From assembly GCA_026936325.1 (NCBI GenBank), contig JAPTHN010000005.1:63789514-63853513 (forward strand): a stretch of DNA of 64,000 nucleotides. The letters are read 5' to 3'. Below are positions 26,790-41,700 of this stretch, piece by piece. The first letter of the stretch is position 1. Every line of letters begins with the position of its first letter. The notes beneath the pieces were generated by a model. The model saw nothing but the letters and a program-made list of their open reading frames with translations. It ran no database searches and was not told the origin of the DNA. The position numbers and the translations under genes were made by a program. The DNA is from Platynereis dumerilii (lineage: Eukaryota > Annelida > Polychaeta > Phyllodocida > Nereididae).

Positions 26790-29700
26790 CCTACCTACCT
26801 ACCTACCTACCTACCTGCCTACATATCAATCACTAGCTACGTTTATGACTTATGAGACCTATCCAGCATCCACCCCATTGCAATGCCAATATTACATGGT
26901 GACAATTTGGTTGTTGGCTTGTTGCATAACAAAGCCACTGTGGAGGGCCATTAAACTTCAGTGACATATCGATCTGTGTTTTCTGGCAGTTTCCTTACTG
27001 CGCACCTGTTGACCCAGACATTATGACGTCACGAAAATCGATAATTGGGGGAATCCCCCCAGTGATCAAGGGGGCTACGCAACAATTTGCATAACACTTT
27101 AAAGTCCACTTTGGGGCATCAGTGGGAACCAGGGTCTGTGAATGGAGCCCAGACAAGCTAAGACAACATTACATGTATTCCCTCTTGGTCCAATATTGTA
27201 CTGGATAGAGAAATTTGACTGCACAAGCCTTCAATTTACAGACAATGACACCAAGGCTGCTTTGTTGTGGTGTACCAGTTCGTGATAAACCATGGCGTCA
27301 CATAATATGTGTGACAGTCTGAGCAGATGATAAACAACCACAAAGGAATGAATTGGATGCATATTTTGCCTCAGTTCTGTAAAAGACAAGTAGAGTAGAG
27401 TAGACACTAGTAGAGAACTGAGAAGGCTGCAGCTTTGGAATCAATGTTCCAGACCAAGACATATGCTGCTCCTGTTGCTATGTGTGATAAACAGCAGGAC
27501 ACTTCAGTGAACATCACAAATTGATTGGTTGCAAAATACTTATGCAACTGATCCACAAACATTTGACAGAAATCTACTGAGCTGACCAATTACCTCCCTG
27601 ATTGAGTAGAGAAGGTCAGTAAGATCACAACGATGATGATCACGATGATGTGATAGTGTGCTAATGTCACGGTGACATAAAGAGTCAGAGAGGAAAAATA
27701 ATGCAGAAGCCTCAGAAGACAAAAAACAAAATAGGGCAGTAAACAATCATTTGAAGAATGTGACAACTGGCACACAGTCTCAGTGTAGTGACCCATCCTT
27801 AATTTATCTTGTGCAGGAAAAACAATTGTCAACAAACCCAGTTAATGCTTATTTGTAAACAGCAAACACGGTCAAAAAAGTCACTGTTTTGGGTGACTGA
27901 TAAAACATTTATGAAACAATCATCACTTCATCAGCTAATCAGACAATGTATTCTAAATCATCATTTTCTGCGCCTTTCATGTGTTGTAATTATATACGAC
28001 ACATTTATTTATACTTTTATAGGTTAACTATCTGAGCCTCACAACCCATGATCAGATAAACAATGTTCAGTGACCTTGAGTTTGTTGACTATCTGTCAAG
28101 TCCGGCACCACGACGCACCACAATATAAACTCAGCAACATTAAAAACGCACACTTTTAAAAAGGCTAAAAATAGTACTTCCTCTTAAGATATCAAGATGA
28201 AAATTTGCACACTTCTAGAAGTTGCCATCAGGTATAATCACGGAAAATTTCGAATCTCTAAGTGCAGTACTTTTGTGTCAAATTAAATCGTCGTGGTCAC
28301 TGTCGAAAATGGAAGTCACAAACTGCACTTCAACACAAAATGCACAATCGGAAATATTGGTTTTGTGGCATACTGGATGGGATAAATCTTATGAAATTTT
28401 CACATAACAGGCACAAGACTTCCAAAAGAGGTCCCACGAAAGATTTTGAAAAAAAAGCCAATGATAAAGCAGATTTTGAATTAAAAACTCAAAATTTAAG
28501 AGTTCGCATCTTCAAATGAAGCTTGTGAACCAGAACTGTTAAATAATGAGGGTTTTATGCATGCCCAGGGTAGCAACACACACACAGACAATCATTCCAT
28601 ATCAATTGTCTCAAAAAGCTGAATAAAACATCATTTTTTAAGGTTTTGACAAAAGGCTCCAGTAGGGGGCGTGTCAGCATTGACACTTAATTTTTATTAA
28701 ATTCATCCTCATTAATTGCTGTTGGGTCAAATATCCCTTTTCCCTAACTCATCAAGCAAAGAAAATTATCAACTTTCCTGGCTTATCAAAAAAGTTTGTG
28801 AAAAGAACAGCTAAGATGTTGAAATTAATGATCAAAGGAAATTGAAATTTTGTGACTTCCATTTTCGACAGTGACCACGACGATTTAACTTGACACAAAA
28901 GTACTGCACTTAGAGATTTGCAATTTTACATGAATATACCTGATGGCAACTTCTAGAAGTGAGCAAATTTTCATCTTGATATCTTAAAAGGAAGTACTAT
29001 TTTTAGCCTTTTTAAAAGTGTGCGTTTTTAATGTTGCTGAGTTTACGTTTGGACTTTCACGTAGAATACACGTAAGATGCAGTGGGGAGTTACCAACAAC
29101 AAGGAAAAACATTAGCAGCCCCCCCCCAAATCTGGGCCGTCCCCTCAGCCCCTACTGCTAATACACTAGTAATACCACGTATCAAAATATTTAATGATTT
29201 GAAGCCAATATATGAAGGAGTTTTTGGCCACACTTTTAAATATCAAGAAAATTGCATGTGAATATTATATAATCAGGATAATAAAGTAATCTAAAATCGC
29301 AATAGATGGTCACAGCAAAACAGCAAGAACATCATTACATCTGCCCATGGGCCATGACTAGCCAAGTATATATATTAGGGTGCATCAGTTGCCCCCAACC
29401 TATTCTGATTTTGATGTCTATGTAATATGTTAGGAGGTTGAGTGTCCTGAGCATGTACACCAAATTTCAGGCTGAAATTCCAATGGGAACAGCCACCTCC
29501 AGAGCATTACTTTTTCAATGGTATTTCAATGAAGCCAAATTACAATATTTGGCAAAATTGTCATAACTCAAGAACCGATGGTCCGAGAGACTTGATAATG
29601 GACTCAAAACGTGCGGAATAAATGAGTTTATATTCATTTCAATTGCAACTTTGGTCCTGGGACCAATAGTTTCAGAGCAAAATCGGAAAAACTGCTTTTT

Positions 29701-32700
29701 TATTGAATAAGTCTATTTTCGGTTTGAAGCAGAAGTCAGACTTAACAAGATCCATCACCTGAAATGTAAACTATGGATACATGAATCCTATGTGAATGAT
29801 CTGATGTAGAAATAATGCAGATAGGACCAATGTACACTAGGCAGTGCCCAAATTTTAATAAATACCCATTTTTACAGAATTTCCGTGAATAATTGTGTTT
29901 TTGTCAAATAACGGAAAAACGGTAAGAGATAGAGGGATAGTTTGAATTGAAGCGAATATAAATATGGACATTCCGCACATTTTGAGCCCATTGCCAAGTC
30001 TCTAGGCCAAGTGGTTCCTGAAATATTCAGATTTTTTGGGATACTCCGATTTTATACAAATATGAGCCTCGAGGTGGCTGTTCCAATCAAAATTTTGAGC
30101 CGACATTTTTTTTTCATGTGTTTATAACCAGCCTCCAAACATATCACATAGACATCAGCATCTGAATAGGTTAGGGGCAACTGATGCACCCTAATATATA
30201 TTTTCTTTATTATGTACACCCTTAATAAGCAGTACTAAAATGCCTTGTACCAGAATACTACCAGTCCAGAGCCATGGCTCTAACAACAGCACAGTAGCAG
30301 TGGAGCAGACAATTACTCTGATTTAAAGACGAGTAGATTGTTTTCCACATCTTGGGACCTGTCTGCATTGTTTGCATCACTTATGTCACTGTCTATTTAT
30401 AGCTATACAGCTCAAGTGATACTACCTGATACCAAATACACATACGAAGGCTCTACATTGATTACACAATACAATTGAATGGTAAGAATACATAGAATCA
30501 TTTGAGGTCACATGACTAACATCATTACATCATTTCAAAATTTATTGCGACTTCCCAAAACAAAGGGAGTTCTATAACTTTAATGCAAGATTATTTTCAC
30601 TAAATGACACTTATTTCACAGAAATTTATATTAAATAGTATGTATCTTTAGGATCTGCATATAATTTCAAATGTGTAAGTATCAGAGTATGGGGAATACA
30701 TATATCCTCAAATTGACAGATCCTCATTTTGACAGTGTGGTTAATTCACTGGTTTATAATAATGCCAGATTTCTCACGGATGACACTGAAATAAGTTCCA
30801 AAACGGCAAGTGAGTCACTAATTATAATGAATTAGTAAATAAAGAAGTGATTGATTAAATATATTGAATATACATACAAGTAATACAACAGAGGTTAATA
30901 CAGTAGCATGTACAATGTCTGACCGACCAATTTCATTGTACTTTTGCATTTCAAAATATAAATTCACTTCTAGATCAAAGGTGGGAATTGAACAGACGGT
31001 GCTTTTTTTTCTCCATTTCTTGACAATTTGATTCAGTTATTGGAAAAGTGCTTTACTCTTTTCTAACATTGCCAAATAAGAGGTTTCTCAGCTTCCATGA
31101 TGTTAAATACCTTTTATTTCTACGAATACTAAAATTTTATACAGAATTTCAACATAATCATGATACCTGTTAAAACTTCAACATTTCAGTGGCAACCCAG
31201 TCTTGATATCAGGCTGAATATCAAACGATCAATGATATCATGCAACGATTTTAACATGTGTTTAAACATTAAAGTCACAAGTCAATACCCTAGCAGTTTG
31301 AGGTCAATAACCTGAACAATGTCCCAGAAAAGATAAAAAAGACAAATTTATACGATAGACAACCAAGATCTATATCTACAGATCTATTTCGCATAAACTA
31401 CAGTCCTGTCAAAGTAATAAATTGCAGGACAAACTATTGGAGACTCAATTTGGAGTCAACCTTTGCCAGTCATGCTCTAACCGCTCATTGTCTAATAACA
31501 AAGAAATCCAAGGCGAGGAATAAAATAAACCAGCTTTTTTTTGGTGAAATTTGAAAATCATTGTCGAGATTTACCAGACTGGACTGTGTGGAGGATCCAA
31601 ACTAACAGGCCTATTGACAATGCAAATAAGATTTAGTAATTGACATCCTTGGCAAAATAAAGGATATTCATCAGTTAATTATCATAGATTCAATGCTGGG
31701 AAATATTAACAAAACATATGCCAACATATGCCCAGACCAGACCTTTTTATTCATTAATGTAATGACAGGTCCAATTGTGATGAACTATTTGACCTACATC
31801 ATGTACATCAAACAATTAACTAACCACTCAGACTGACTCCAGTTACTTTCTCCACCAATAACCAAAAGCATACCACATACAAAGACATACAAGGGGAATT
31901 TGGAGTAGCACAAACAAAGGAAACAATTTAAAACGCAAAATCTTGTATCAATTGAGTCATTTTTGCTTTGTAAATAAAGGATTTATCCCTGTTATCTGAG
32001 TCAGATTACCTGGCTGACTGTACCCAAGTTGACCTACATACGAACTACCCCATGTGACTGGGTATTACGTAAGTGCACGCGCAGACCACGTGGTCTGGGG
32101 CAGTCTGTCACGTGATTTTGATCACAGAAATCAATGAAGAAAGACTTGGTGCTTTGTGGAGCCAATAACTTGCTACTTTCGTAACTGTAACGTCTCAGTT
32201 GAAGAGAATTGATATCATACATCGAAATTTTTACATTGTAGAATTGAATTGTTACACCACATTTTAATATCGGAGAATCTGAAGTGCAGAAGTGTGACAT
32301 ACAACTGCATATGAGGGTGTGTTGCAAACAAGCCTCCAGTCAAACTTTGGGTCATATAACATTTGTATAACCAGTGCAAAAATATCACCAGTCTGGAAAA
32401 ATTCTAGATATAATGTCAGTCTATGGCACACAGTGATAGTCTACGCAAAACCTGCATGATTTTTGGGAGTGCAAGCCATTGAAGCCTATTGCTTTGCTAC
32501 AGAGTGGCATTGGAAATGACTGTAGTAGTCTAGTAGAAGACCATAAGTCTGGTGATACCACTCTGAGAATACATCTCCTTGATCGACAGCTACTTGTTGG
32601 CCTACCAATCTCTACCAAGGCAACTTGGTGAGCAAAGTGAGTCATTTACATTGTACATTGTAGTAATGGGATTCTATGACACATATTAAGGTCAAGGACT

Positions 32701-35700
32701 CAGGTAAATGACTCATATTTTTGTCATGAACCAGGAATTAGTGGGACCCTGTGCAAGTTCCTGCTCTTTTTCCACCATCGAACTTTGGTATAAAAGTGTA
32801 CAATGATTTCACTAAACATGCTAAAGGTGAAACTTTGCTCAATGCCTACAGGTCCTGCCTGGTAGCCCTGAAGCATTACACTAGTGCATCATGACCACCA
32901 TGACCAGTCAGGGAAATTACCAGCATATGAGGACAATTGCAATTCCAGCCAAGTCCTGGCCCTGACAGGATGATCGAGTGTGTGGGGTTGATCAGTTGGG
33001 TCTCAGAAGAAAGTCTGATCTCTTTGCAGCCATCCTCACGACACAGCAGCATGTCAGTTGCGGGACTTAATTCTATCCAATTTCACGAATACTGCAAAGT
33101 CATCGGCAGCTGATGACAATTTCCTAATTTCTCTGGAGCCTTCGGGTTCTTTTCCTCATTATGTAATGGATAGGTCTGCCAAAATTCGTAGAGTTAGTTG
33201 ACACTGTGATACAACTTTATACCAAGTTTGAAAGTGATAGTTGTAGTAGTTCGTTTTAAATAGCCAGTCAAGGATGATTTTGAGCACTGCCAAAGTCATG
33301 GCTGGGCCATGACACTGTGAGAGTGTCATGTGAGGGTGATGACAGTGCTAGGGTGATTGTCATGTGGGGCTGAGGACATTGATTGTCATCAGCTGGTGAT
33401 AATTTCCCTGACTGATGACAGCATCATTTGCATGACAAACTGACCAACTGGTTTCTATCAATGCTGTAGGGTAATATGGATGGATGATAGGGGGTTATAT
33501 CCTGCATTTATGCATTTGGTATGCTAATTGGGAAAGGATGACACAGTCATGTGGTGAGGGATGATTGAAGATCGTCCAACATCGAACATAGGCTCAATTG
33601 ACCAGACAAGAGCTGGATTCGGACCTGGACAATTTAGCAGCCCAGCACTCTACAACTAGACCAACCCTCCGCCCTTCCTGAACAAAGGGAATTGACAAAT
33701 GACACAGAATGCCATCATGTCACTGAAAGACAATCTTCCAACTGTTCCAATTTCTTAATCATGTTAATGTCAGTTAATGTGAATGATTTCCAGAAATTTA
33801 CTGGCATCTTCCTCTTAACACTGGCCGGGTAAATTCCATCTCTTTCGGCGTAATACCAGAAGGTATTTGAAACAAACAGTTCCTATTGCAGGGGAAATCC
33901 TGGAACCACACCTGATGCCTTTCTGAGCTTTCTCCGTGTAATTCCTTTGAGGATAAAGGAAATTCGTGGAATTCCCAATCATAAAGACTCAGCCAAGTAC
34001 AAAGTGAAGCACTGGGGAATGGAGAATGGATGGATGTAGGTGCAAGTACTGGTAGATAGGGCAATTATTCATTACACCTGTGTTATCGACCTGCACCAGA
34101 AGCACCATATAGTACTGAGGCAGGTCGTGACTCAGGAGAAAGGTTTTAACTTTAGCTACATCATAAATGGAGACAAAGAACAGTCTTTAGTGACTGTGTA
34201 GTGATGTGTTCTCAGTTCAAGTTGATTGTGAAATTGTATCTTTGAATTATTTCATAGTCAGTTGATAAACTGAGCATTGCTGCTGCCACCAAAATCATAT
34301 CACATGATGACATGACAATGATGACATCCCAGATGACATGACAATGACGAGATCCCAGTAAAACCATAGAGTACAGTAACATTTCAACCCAAATCCATGT
34401 CCCTTTCTCTTTCTCTTCAACTCGACTGCTCCTTACATTGGCAAAGCAATATTTTCACACTCTAATATAAGGCTAATTAATTCATTAAAATGAACTGCTA
34501 TACATAGCCTTAAAGGCTGGGCATAAAAATATAACATTCTTAATTCCTTTGTTGGCATTCTGTCCTACTTTGTGAACTCAATGTGACGTCATGTCTTTGT
34601 GTAACGTTATGCTAATTTGACGTCCTGTTACGTTCTGTTTATTTCGAAATGTGGTAGACCAAAAATGCTATTAATAAACCAAGTTTCAACAGGTACATTG
34701 CTTGGATTGCATTTATCACTGTTTTTGTCTGGAAAATGTACAATCCCGTGCACATGGAAGCTTGATTATCAATTCCATAAAATATATAGATTACATTTCC
34801 AAAATAACAGGAAGTTGTATTGGCATTGCTTCATTTACTTGTTAGTATCAAAACTTCCACTATTGTTACCATGGTAACAGCGAACATTCAATTGGCTAAT
34901 TATACTCATTAAAATTTGAATGACTAGTAATTGACTTCAGCAATAATTAGCATGAATCATTTAAAGTAACAGTTAAATTCCTAATTCCAACATACAAATA
35001 CCCCAACACCAGATGCAGGATGTGCAACATGGAAGAGGAAACCCAACAACATATCCTGGAAGAATGTGAAGGGATGGACCGAACAGAAGAGGAAAAAGTA
35101 ACCACCATGGACATATTCACTGAAGAAGTTGAAAAACTGAGGGACACAGCAAAAAAGATTAATAAGATAAAAGACATTTTAAAAAGTGCTGCTCCCCAAT
35201 GAAAATTGGGTGAGCAAACCGGTAACCCGGCAACGCACACGAGGAAGAAGAAGAAGAAGATAGATGTATTACCCTAGCAGAATTGTATTCAATCTGGTTA
35301 TCAACACACAGAAGTGGTTACCATGTGTCTTGTTTTTAAAATGGCAATATTGGTCACTATAGCAACTTGACAAAGTAACATAACTAAAGAATAGATAACA
35401 TATATTAAATAGCCATCCAGAGTAGATCCTGACTAAGTTCGTCAATAGTTCAACATGTCAGACCACTTCCCTCTCCAATTCCTCTTAGTAACCACATTGT
35501 TTAATGTTACAGTTACAACACAATGGAATGAACTATTCTCACATTTGTCTCAAGATCGAAACAGGATCTTAACACTAGGCCATGGATATTAGACAAGGAA
35601 ACTATCTTGACAAATTACAAGTGTCCTTTCATAAGACAAGACTTTCATACTCCTGGTATCTGCATTATCAGATATTACACCGATAACTCCAGATCACTGA

Positions 35701-38700
35701 ATATTGATAACGCGACAGCACCTCGATGCGAACAAATCTATTACCAGATTACCCGAAGATGATTAGAGTTTTCTTTAGAAATTTTAAAAGATAGAATTTC
35801 ACAGTGTTTCAAAGATACACAATCTACAAGCGCATATATCAAAACAACGCGGGTTGTCGGGCCGGAATCGAACCCTGGGCTCAGCCGTAAACACCCAGCG
35901 CTCTACCACTGAACTCGGCTTCAACATGTTCAAGCTTCCGTGAAAAGCCAGAACTAATACTTTTACCAGTCCAGAGTTATCAATTTTATAGTCACAAAAA
36001 TTTTACTAAGCCACTGGACCAAATGGTAATCAACTAGGACTAACACACAAGATTCTAACAGTAATTCAGCCAAGTTAGAGAGGCAGCTGCCATGGAATCA
36101 CCAAGACATTCACCAAGATAACCTCGGACCTCCCAGTCTTAAGCACAAGAAATAATTCTTGATGAAGGATCAAAACTACAAATGATTCGCCTCAAGGTAA
36201 CTGAGGTTTAAATGATTACACAACCTTCAGGAGGTTTGCTCACAAGGCTAACACAAAAGAAACAAGAAATCTGGCAACCTACAAACTACTTCCAGCAAAA
36301 AGAAGAGGAATTGATAAGAAATGATGATTATAATACTCTTCTTCTTATAATAAGAGGTCCAAGAGGTGCTGGGGTAGTTATTAATGGAGAAATTCAAGAT
36401 TGCTCCTCTCTCGGACACCTGCATAAGATAATGTTTTATTTTTATAGATACCATGACTAACCCGACTGCAGCTTACCGTCAGACTCAGCTCAATCTTTCC
36501 TGTCAAATGTGTAAACTTTAAAGTTCAAGTCAAGTCTCGATTTAAAGCTCGCTCAAACCAGCATCAACAATTCAACATCCCAGTGGATGCTCACATGTAC
36601 CATAAACCTACAATTGGCTAAAAATACGAAAGTAATAAGAAAGTAAGAAATGTTTCTGAGAATCAACACGAAATTAACCTGTTTTTCAACAAAATCAATA
36701 TTCCATTATCACCAATTCAGATTATGTTGGTTATATTTCACTAAGCTGTGTTTACATGTATCATGTGTATTCATACACCTGCACAACCTGCGTCACTAAA
36801 TTTGACTGGCCACCGTCCTACTTTTGTGACAGGCACCATTAAAATTTTGGATTACTGTCATCAGTAAAATTCTCCATTTTAAGTTCATGACTTCATGTAT
36901 CCAGTCAGAACTATTATTATTGAACTATAATGTTGAAATGGCTCGTAGTGAATGCAGATTTAAGTAATCCATCCTCTCAGCAGCTCTGAGACTTCTTTTA
37001 TCCATGAGACGCCACCAATGACACATCTACCATATCAGTAGGGGAAATTATCACCAGCTGATGACAATCGATGTCCTCAGCCCCACATGACAATCACCCT
37101 AGCACTGTCATCACCCTTCCATGACACTCTCACAGTGTCATGGCCTAGCCATGACTTTGGCAGTGCTCAAAATCATCTTTGACTGGCTATTTAAAAAGAA
37201 CTACTGCAACTATCACTTCCAAACTTGGTATAAAGTTGTATCACAGTGTCAACTAACTCCATGAATTTTGGCAGACCTATCCATTACATAATGAGGAAAA
37301 GAACCCGAAGGCTCCAGAGAAATTAGGAAATTGTCATCAGCTGCTGATGACTTCGCAGTATTTTGTGAAATTGGATAGAATTAAGTCCCGCAACTGACAT
37401 GCTGCTGTGAGGTGAGGATGGCAGCAAAGAGATCAGACTTTCTTTTGAGACCCAACTGATCAACCCCACACGCTCAATCTTCCTGTCAGGGCCAGGGCTT
37501 GGCTGGAATTGCAATTGTCCTCATATGCTGGTAATTTCCCTGACTGCATATGGACTGTAGACTAGACCTATATCATTGTATACATACCATGGGGACATTT
37601 TAAAAGGTTTAAAATGTCACCTTATTTTCAGCAAACAGCAGGGAAGATACCACCATTAAGCATGTTAAGTCCAACTTTTCAAACATACAAGTCTGTTATT
37701 ATAGCATATTGTTTATCATAATAGTTACATTTATTAGCATTTTATATTTGCCATTTGTACATCTTAGAAAACTTTTACAAAGTAAATTTCAAAATGCCTA
37801 CACAGTATATACATGATATATATATGGGCCTACTTTGAACAAGGTCAAAGTAAATGGTCCATGGACAAAACTGGTAGCTGCTCAGTTGGTCACGTAGGCC
37901 AAGCACATTCAATTTATATCAATAACTTAATCTATTCGTTTATCTTTTTATCTCGTAAAGCATTTATATCAAGACAACTGACATTTCCTATCAACTACCT
38001 CAAGTTGAACTCACAAACTGAGAACTCCCTTAGGTAATATATATATATATATGTTTGAAACAACTGTTTTTCAAGTGCACAAATTCCAAAATTCCTCATC
38101 TACCTATTTGAGAAGTATAAGCAACTGATAAGGGCAAAATATTAGATACCATAAAGCTGTTAAACACAGTTAAATTTAAGGTTTTTTTTTTTAAATAGCA
38201 GTACAAATTTCAACTCAACGTATACATCTTATCAAGAAGACTGTCCAGAGTTGACATAAATTGATTGCAAGGGCTTCACATACTTATTCCACAAAGTTAA
38301 ACCATGTAAACTGATTGATTATAAACGATAAATGAGACTTGTGGCAAGTTATTTGTCACCATACATGAAATGTCACATTGACATCCACCATAACTTCCTC
38401 AACATACATGTTATATTTAATTACATGATGACATGGAGTAACCAAACCTTAATAAACTTCCTTTTCCGAAAACAGAACTTTCTGATTTCGCATTAACATC
38501 ATTAAAAAAGAGTTTAATTATGAATGCAACTGGAGCTGTCCATGTCACAAGGAATCATTTTGATGCATATATCAGTGTTCCAATGTACCCTATTGATTTT
38601 TAAATAACCAGATAAATGCAAACTGGAGATCAAAATAAAGTGGCATATTTTCAGAAAATTTAAAGCACATCAGTCTTTCATGCAAACAGTGCAATGTGCA

Positions 38701-41700
38701 ATGGTGCTATAGATATCAGCATGTATGATGCAATGGTGACAGGCCTACACTTCACACATAAAAACAAAAATATTAATTTATAAAAGACATTTTTCTATGA
38801 TACATTAAAACATGTTAAAGTATATACATCATGCAGAATCACATACTCATACATACACTGTGTATATATAGTATAATACCCCATAATGTTTACAATACCA
38901 CATGAAAAAGCAGTGGATATATCCCATGTGGTATTGCGTTATATACCACATGTTTTTTTGTATACTATATGGTTTGATCATTGTTGATGATGTCATTGCA
39001 TTGTTTACCATTGTGACGTCATGGCCATGGTGACGTCACAACATTGTGACATCATCAGTTGAGCTGCTATCTATGCTCTGATTGGCTGAGGCCACTGTTG
39101 AGTATTGATCATCAGAGTGAAGTTCAGCTTTCTTTTGAGTTACAATATGGGGTATAAATAAGACCAAATGGTTGTATGGTGGTATTTTGAGATGTACTCC
39201 CACTCGTGAAGATATCCTGAGTCCTCTGTACCCACTCGTGCTGACGCACTCGTGGGTACAGAGGACTCAGGATATCTTCAACTCGTGGAGTACATCTCAA
39301 AATACCACCATACCCATTTGGTCTTATTATAGCACTACTTCATCTTCATTCTTGGGTCTATTGTTCAACATTTTTTGGGTCACAAATTGCCACCCATAAT
39401 CAGCTTCCTATCATGATCACCATCTTTGTATGCACAGCATGGCCCTGCATTATGGCCTGCATACCACACATATATGTGGAGCTCTGGAGCTCAATGCATA
39501 CATGTAGGTCAAGACTGAAGCATACAAACTTTGACCTTTGGCAGAGTCCTTAAACAGTATCAGATCTTGGCCTTTTACATAATGCAGTTAGCCATGACCT
39601 GCATTGTTCTTTTAAGTTACATAGTTTTAAAATAGTAAGCCATTTCAGGTACATGTAAACTACAATGTATATGACTCCATGTATGTAACTTGTAAAATGT
39701 CTCCACTTCAACATGTTCAATTAAGTTAAGTTTTCATTTTAACAATTCAGTGTCATTGACAGTCAGTGATATCAATGACATCTTAGCAATCTATGATTAA
39801 ATGATCCAACACCAAATAATATTTTAGCAAAATTGGATGAAGGCAATTATCAATTTGTAGAATATGTTTGACACTTGACAGTGATCGAGTTAATCAATTA
39901 TTAGCTCCACTAATTAAAATATCATTCTTCACTTATTGTTCCAGCAGTAACAAAACATTGTAGCTTGAAATTAAATTTATATTTACTGAGTAGTAAATTC
40001 AGATGTAACAGAAACTGGAATTGTCACTTGACAATCACTGAATCACAATATTATAATCAAAACAAAATTTGATAATATTTCACAGTCCTAAACGTAAAGT
40101 ACAAGGTTATTACAAACACAAGACACACAAGCTGTCAGTATAAAGGCGAATGCTTGTGGTAATAACAGGTTAGTAACAACTGAAATTATATATATATATC
40201 AGGGTAACACAAGAAATACACAGCAATGATACAGCAGCAACAAAAAAAAGCTTGGCCTGAATACTATAACCAACACAAAAGATCTAAAACATATGCTAGA
40301 CATTTGCCATTTGGTATATGACTGAAAAACATGTTTTTGCCAATGTGTGCTGTTCAAAGTTGCTATTTGACAGTTGTCATTTGACAGGTCAGAAGCACAT
40401 GTGTTGTACTTTTGTGAAGCTTGGCAGAGTACAAATTTTTCTAGAAACATGTTAGCCTGTTAGGCAATATTTGTGTGACATACATCATGACATTGTATCA
40501 GTATCAGTATGATTATGAATTCAATTGTAGGCTGGTGGTCCCTGAACAGAAATAAACAACATACAACTAAAATACAAGTAAACCTAACAATTCATTTCGA
40601 AAATACAATGTCTATTTGCTTAAAAAAAAGACAAGCAAATGACAAGTGGCAAAAAGTAAATGCAACATCATTTTGTGCATTAGATGAATATTCAGCATTG
40701 TATTCCATGTTGTGTATTTGGTATTGATCCATGTTGTGTAATGTAAATTGTATTGTTACAATGGAATTCTATGCAATTATAAGTGGCCACTTAGTTGACC
40801 TATTGCTACATGGCTCCAGTACAAGGTTATTAAGAAACCTTTTTTCACAAAAGACCTTGACACCAAAGCACTGGGTTTTATTCTTTTCTTTCAATTTTTT
40901 CTGATAAATCTTTATGGAAATGCACTAATAAGGGCATTCAGTGCAAGTTACAGACAAAGACAGTCTCACAAACTGATTTGTCTGCTCAAAACTGCTAAAG
41001 ATGTTACAGACAGCTATATTTTTTAGTAAAAAGCTATGAAAGCTTGCCAACAATACAACAACAAAACTGTCAGGACTGACAAAAGCTGCTAAACTTTGTT
41101 GGAGCCAAATTCAGTCTAGACCATTGTGGACTGGATGGTCTGGTGTCTGGCATACATATGATACACATTATTCATTAATTGACATTATTAATTGACATAC
41201 AGACAGGTGTATAAATAAATAAAAGACAATTAATAATACTACAATTCAAATAATTCAAGAAATTCAATATAAACCAGTCTGTCCATGACTGAAAATTTGT
41301 GAAATATGGATGAGGCATGATAACTTTTTCAGGGTTCAACTTCAGGCTTGTTGGGAAAAAAAGACACACACACACACACACAAAGAACAATTCTGAACTT
41401 TCTGTCCCAAAAGCACGTGGCACAGCCTGCTCTCCACTTGTAAATGAACCTTCCCAATAGTTTATCAGAAATACGTGACACACTGTGGGCTGAACACTGC
41501 TGAGTTGGGCCAGCTTGAGTTTTGCTTGGTTTTGACCTCAACTTGCCCCAGCTTCAGAACAAAAAGTATTACAGAAAACTGCCAAAATTGTCATTTTTCA
41601 TCACTTTACAAAGTAAACCATAAGGTCTAATGACATTCCAATTGTATTAGACACATCCTACCATTGATTGGAAGCACCAAACTGTTGGTTTAGAGAGTGA

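Noticed and set aside
26643-26855. Open frame with repeated SIYL/YLPT
   Set aside because: Direct translation of an (ATCT)n/(ACCT)n microsatellite.
35848-35922. Functional tRNA gene
   Set aside because: Box A and B are good, but the acceptor stem does not pair and the anticodon arm is not convincing; kept as a tRNA-like repeat.
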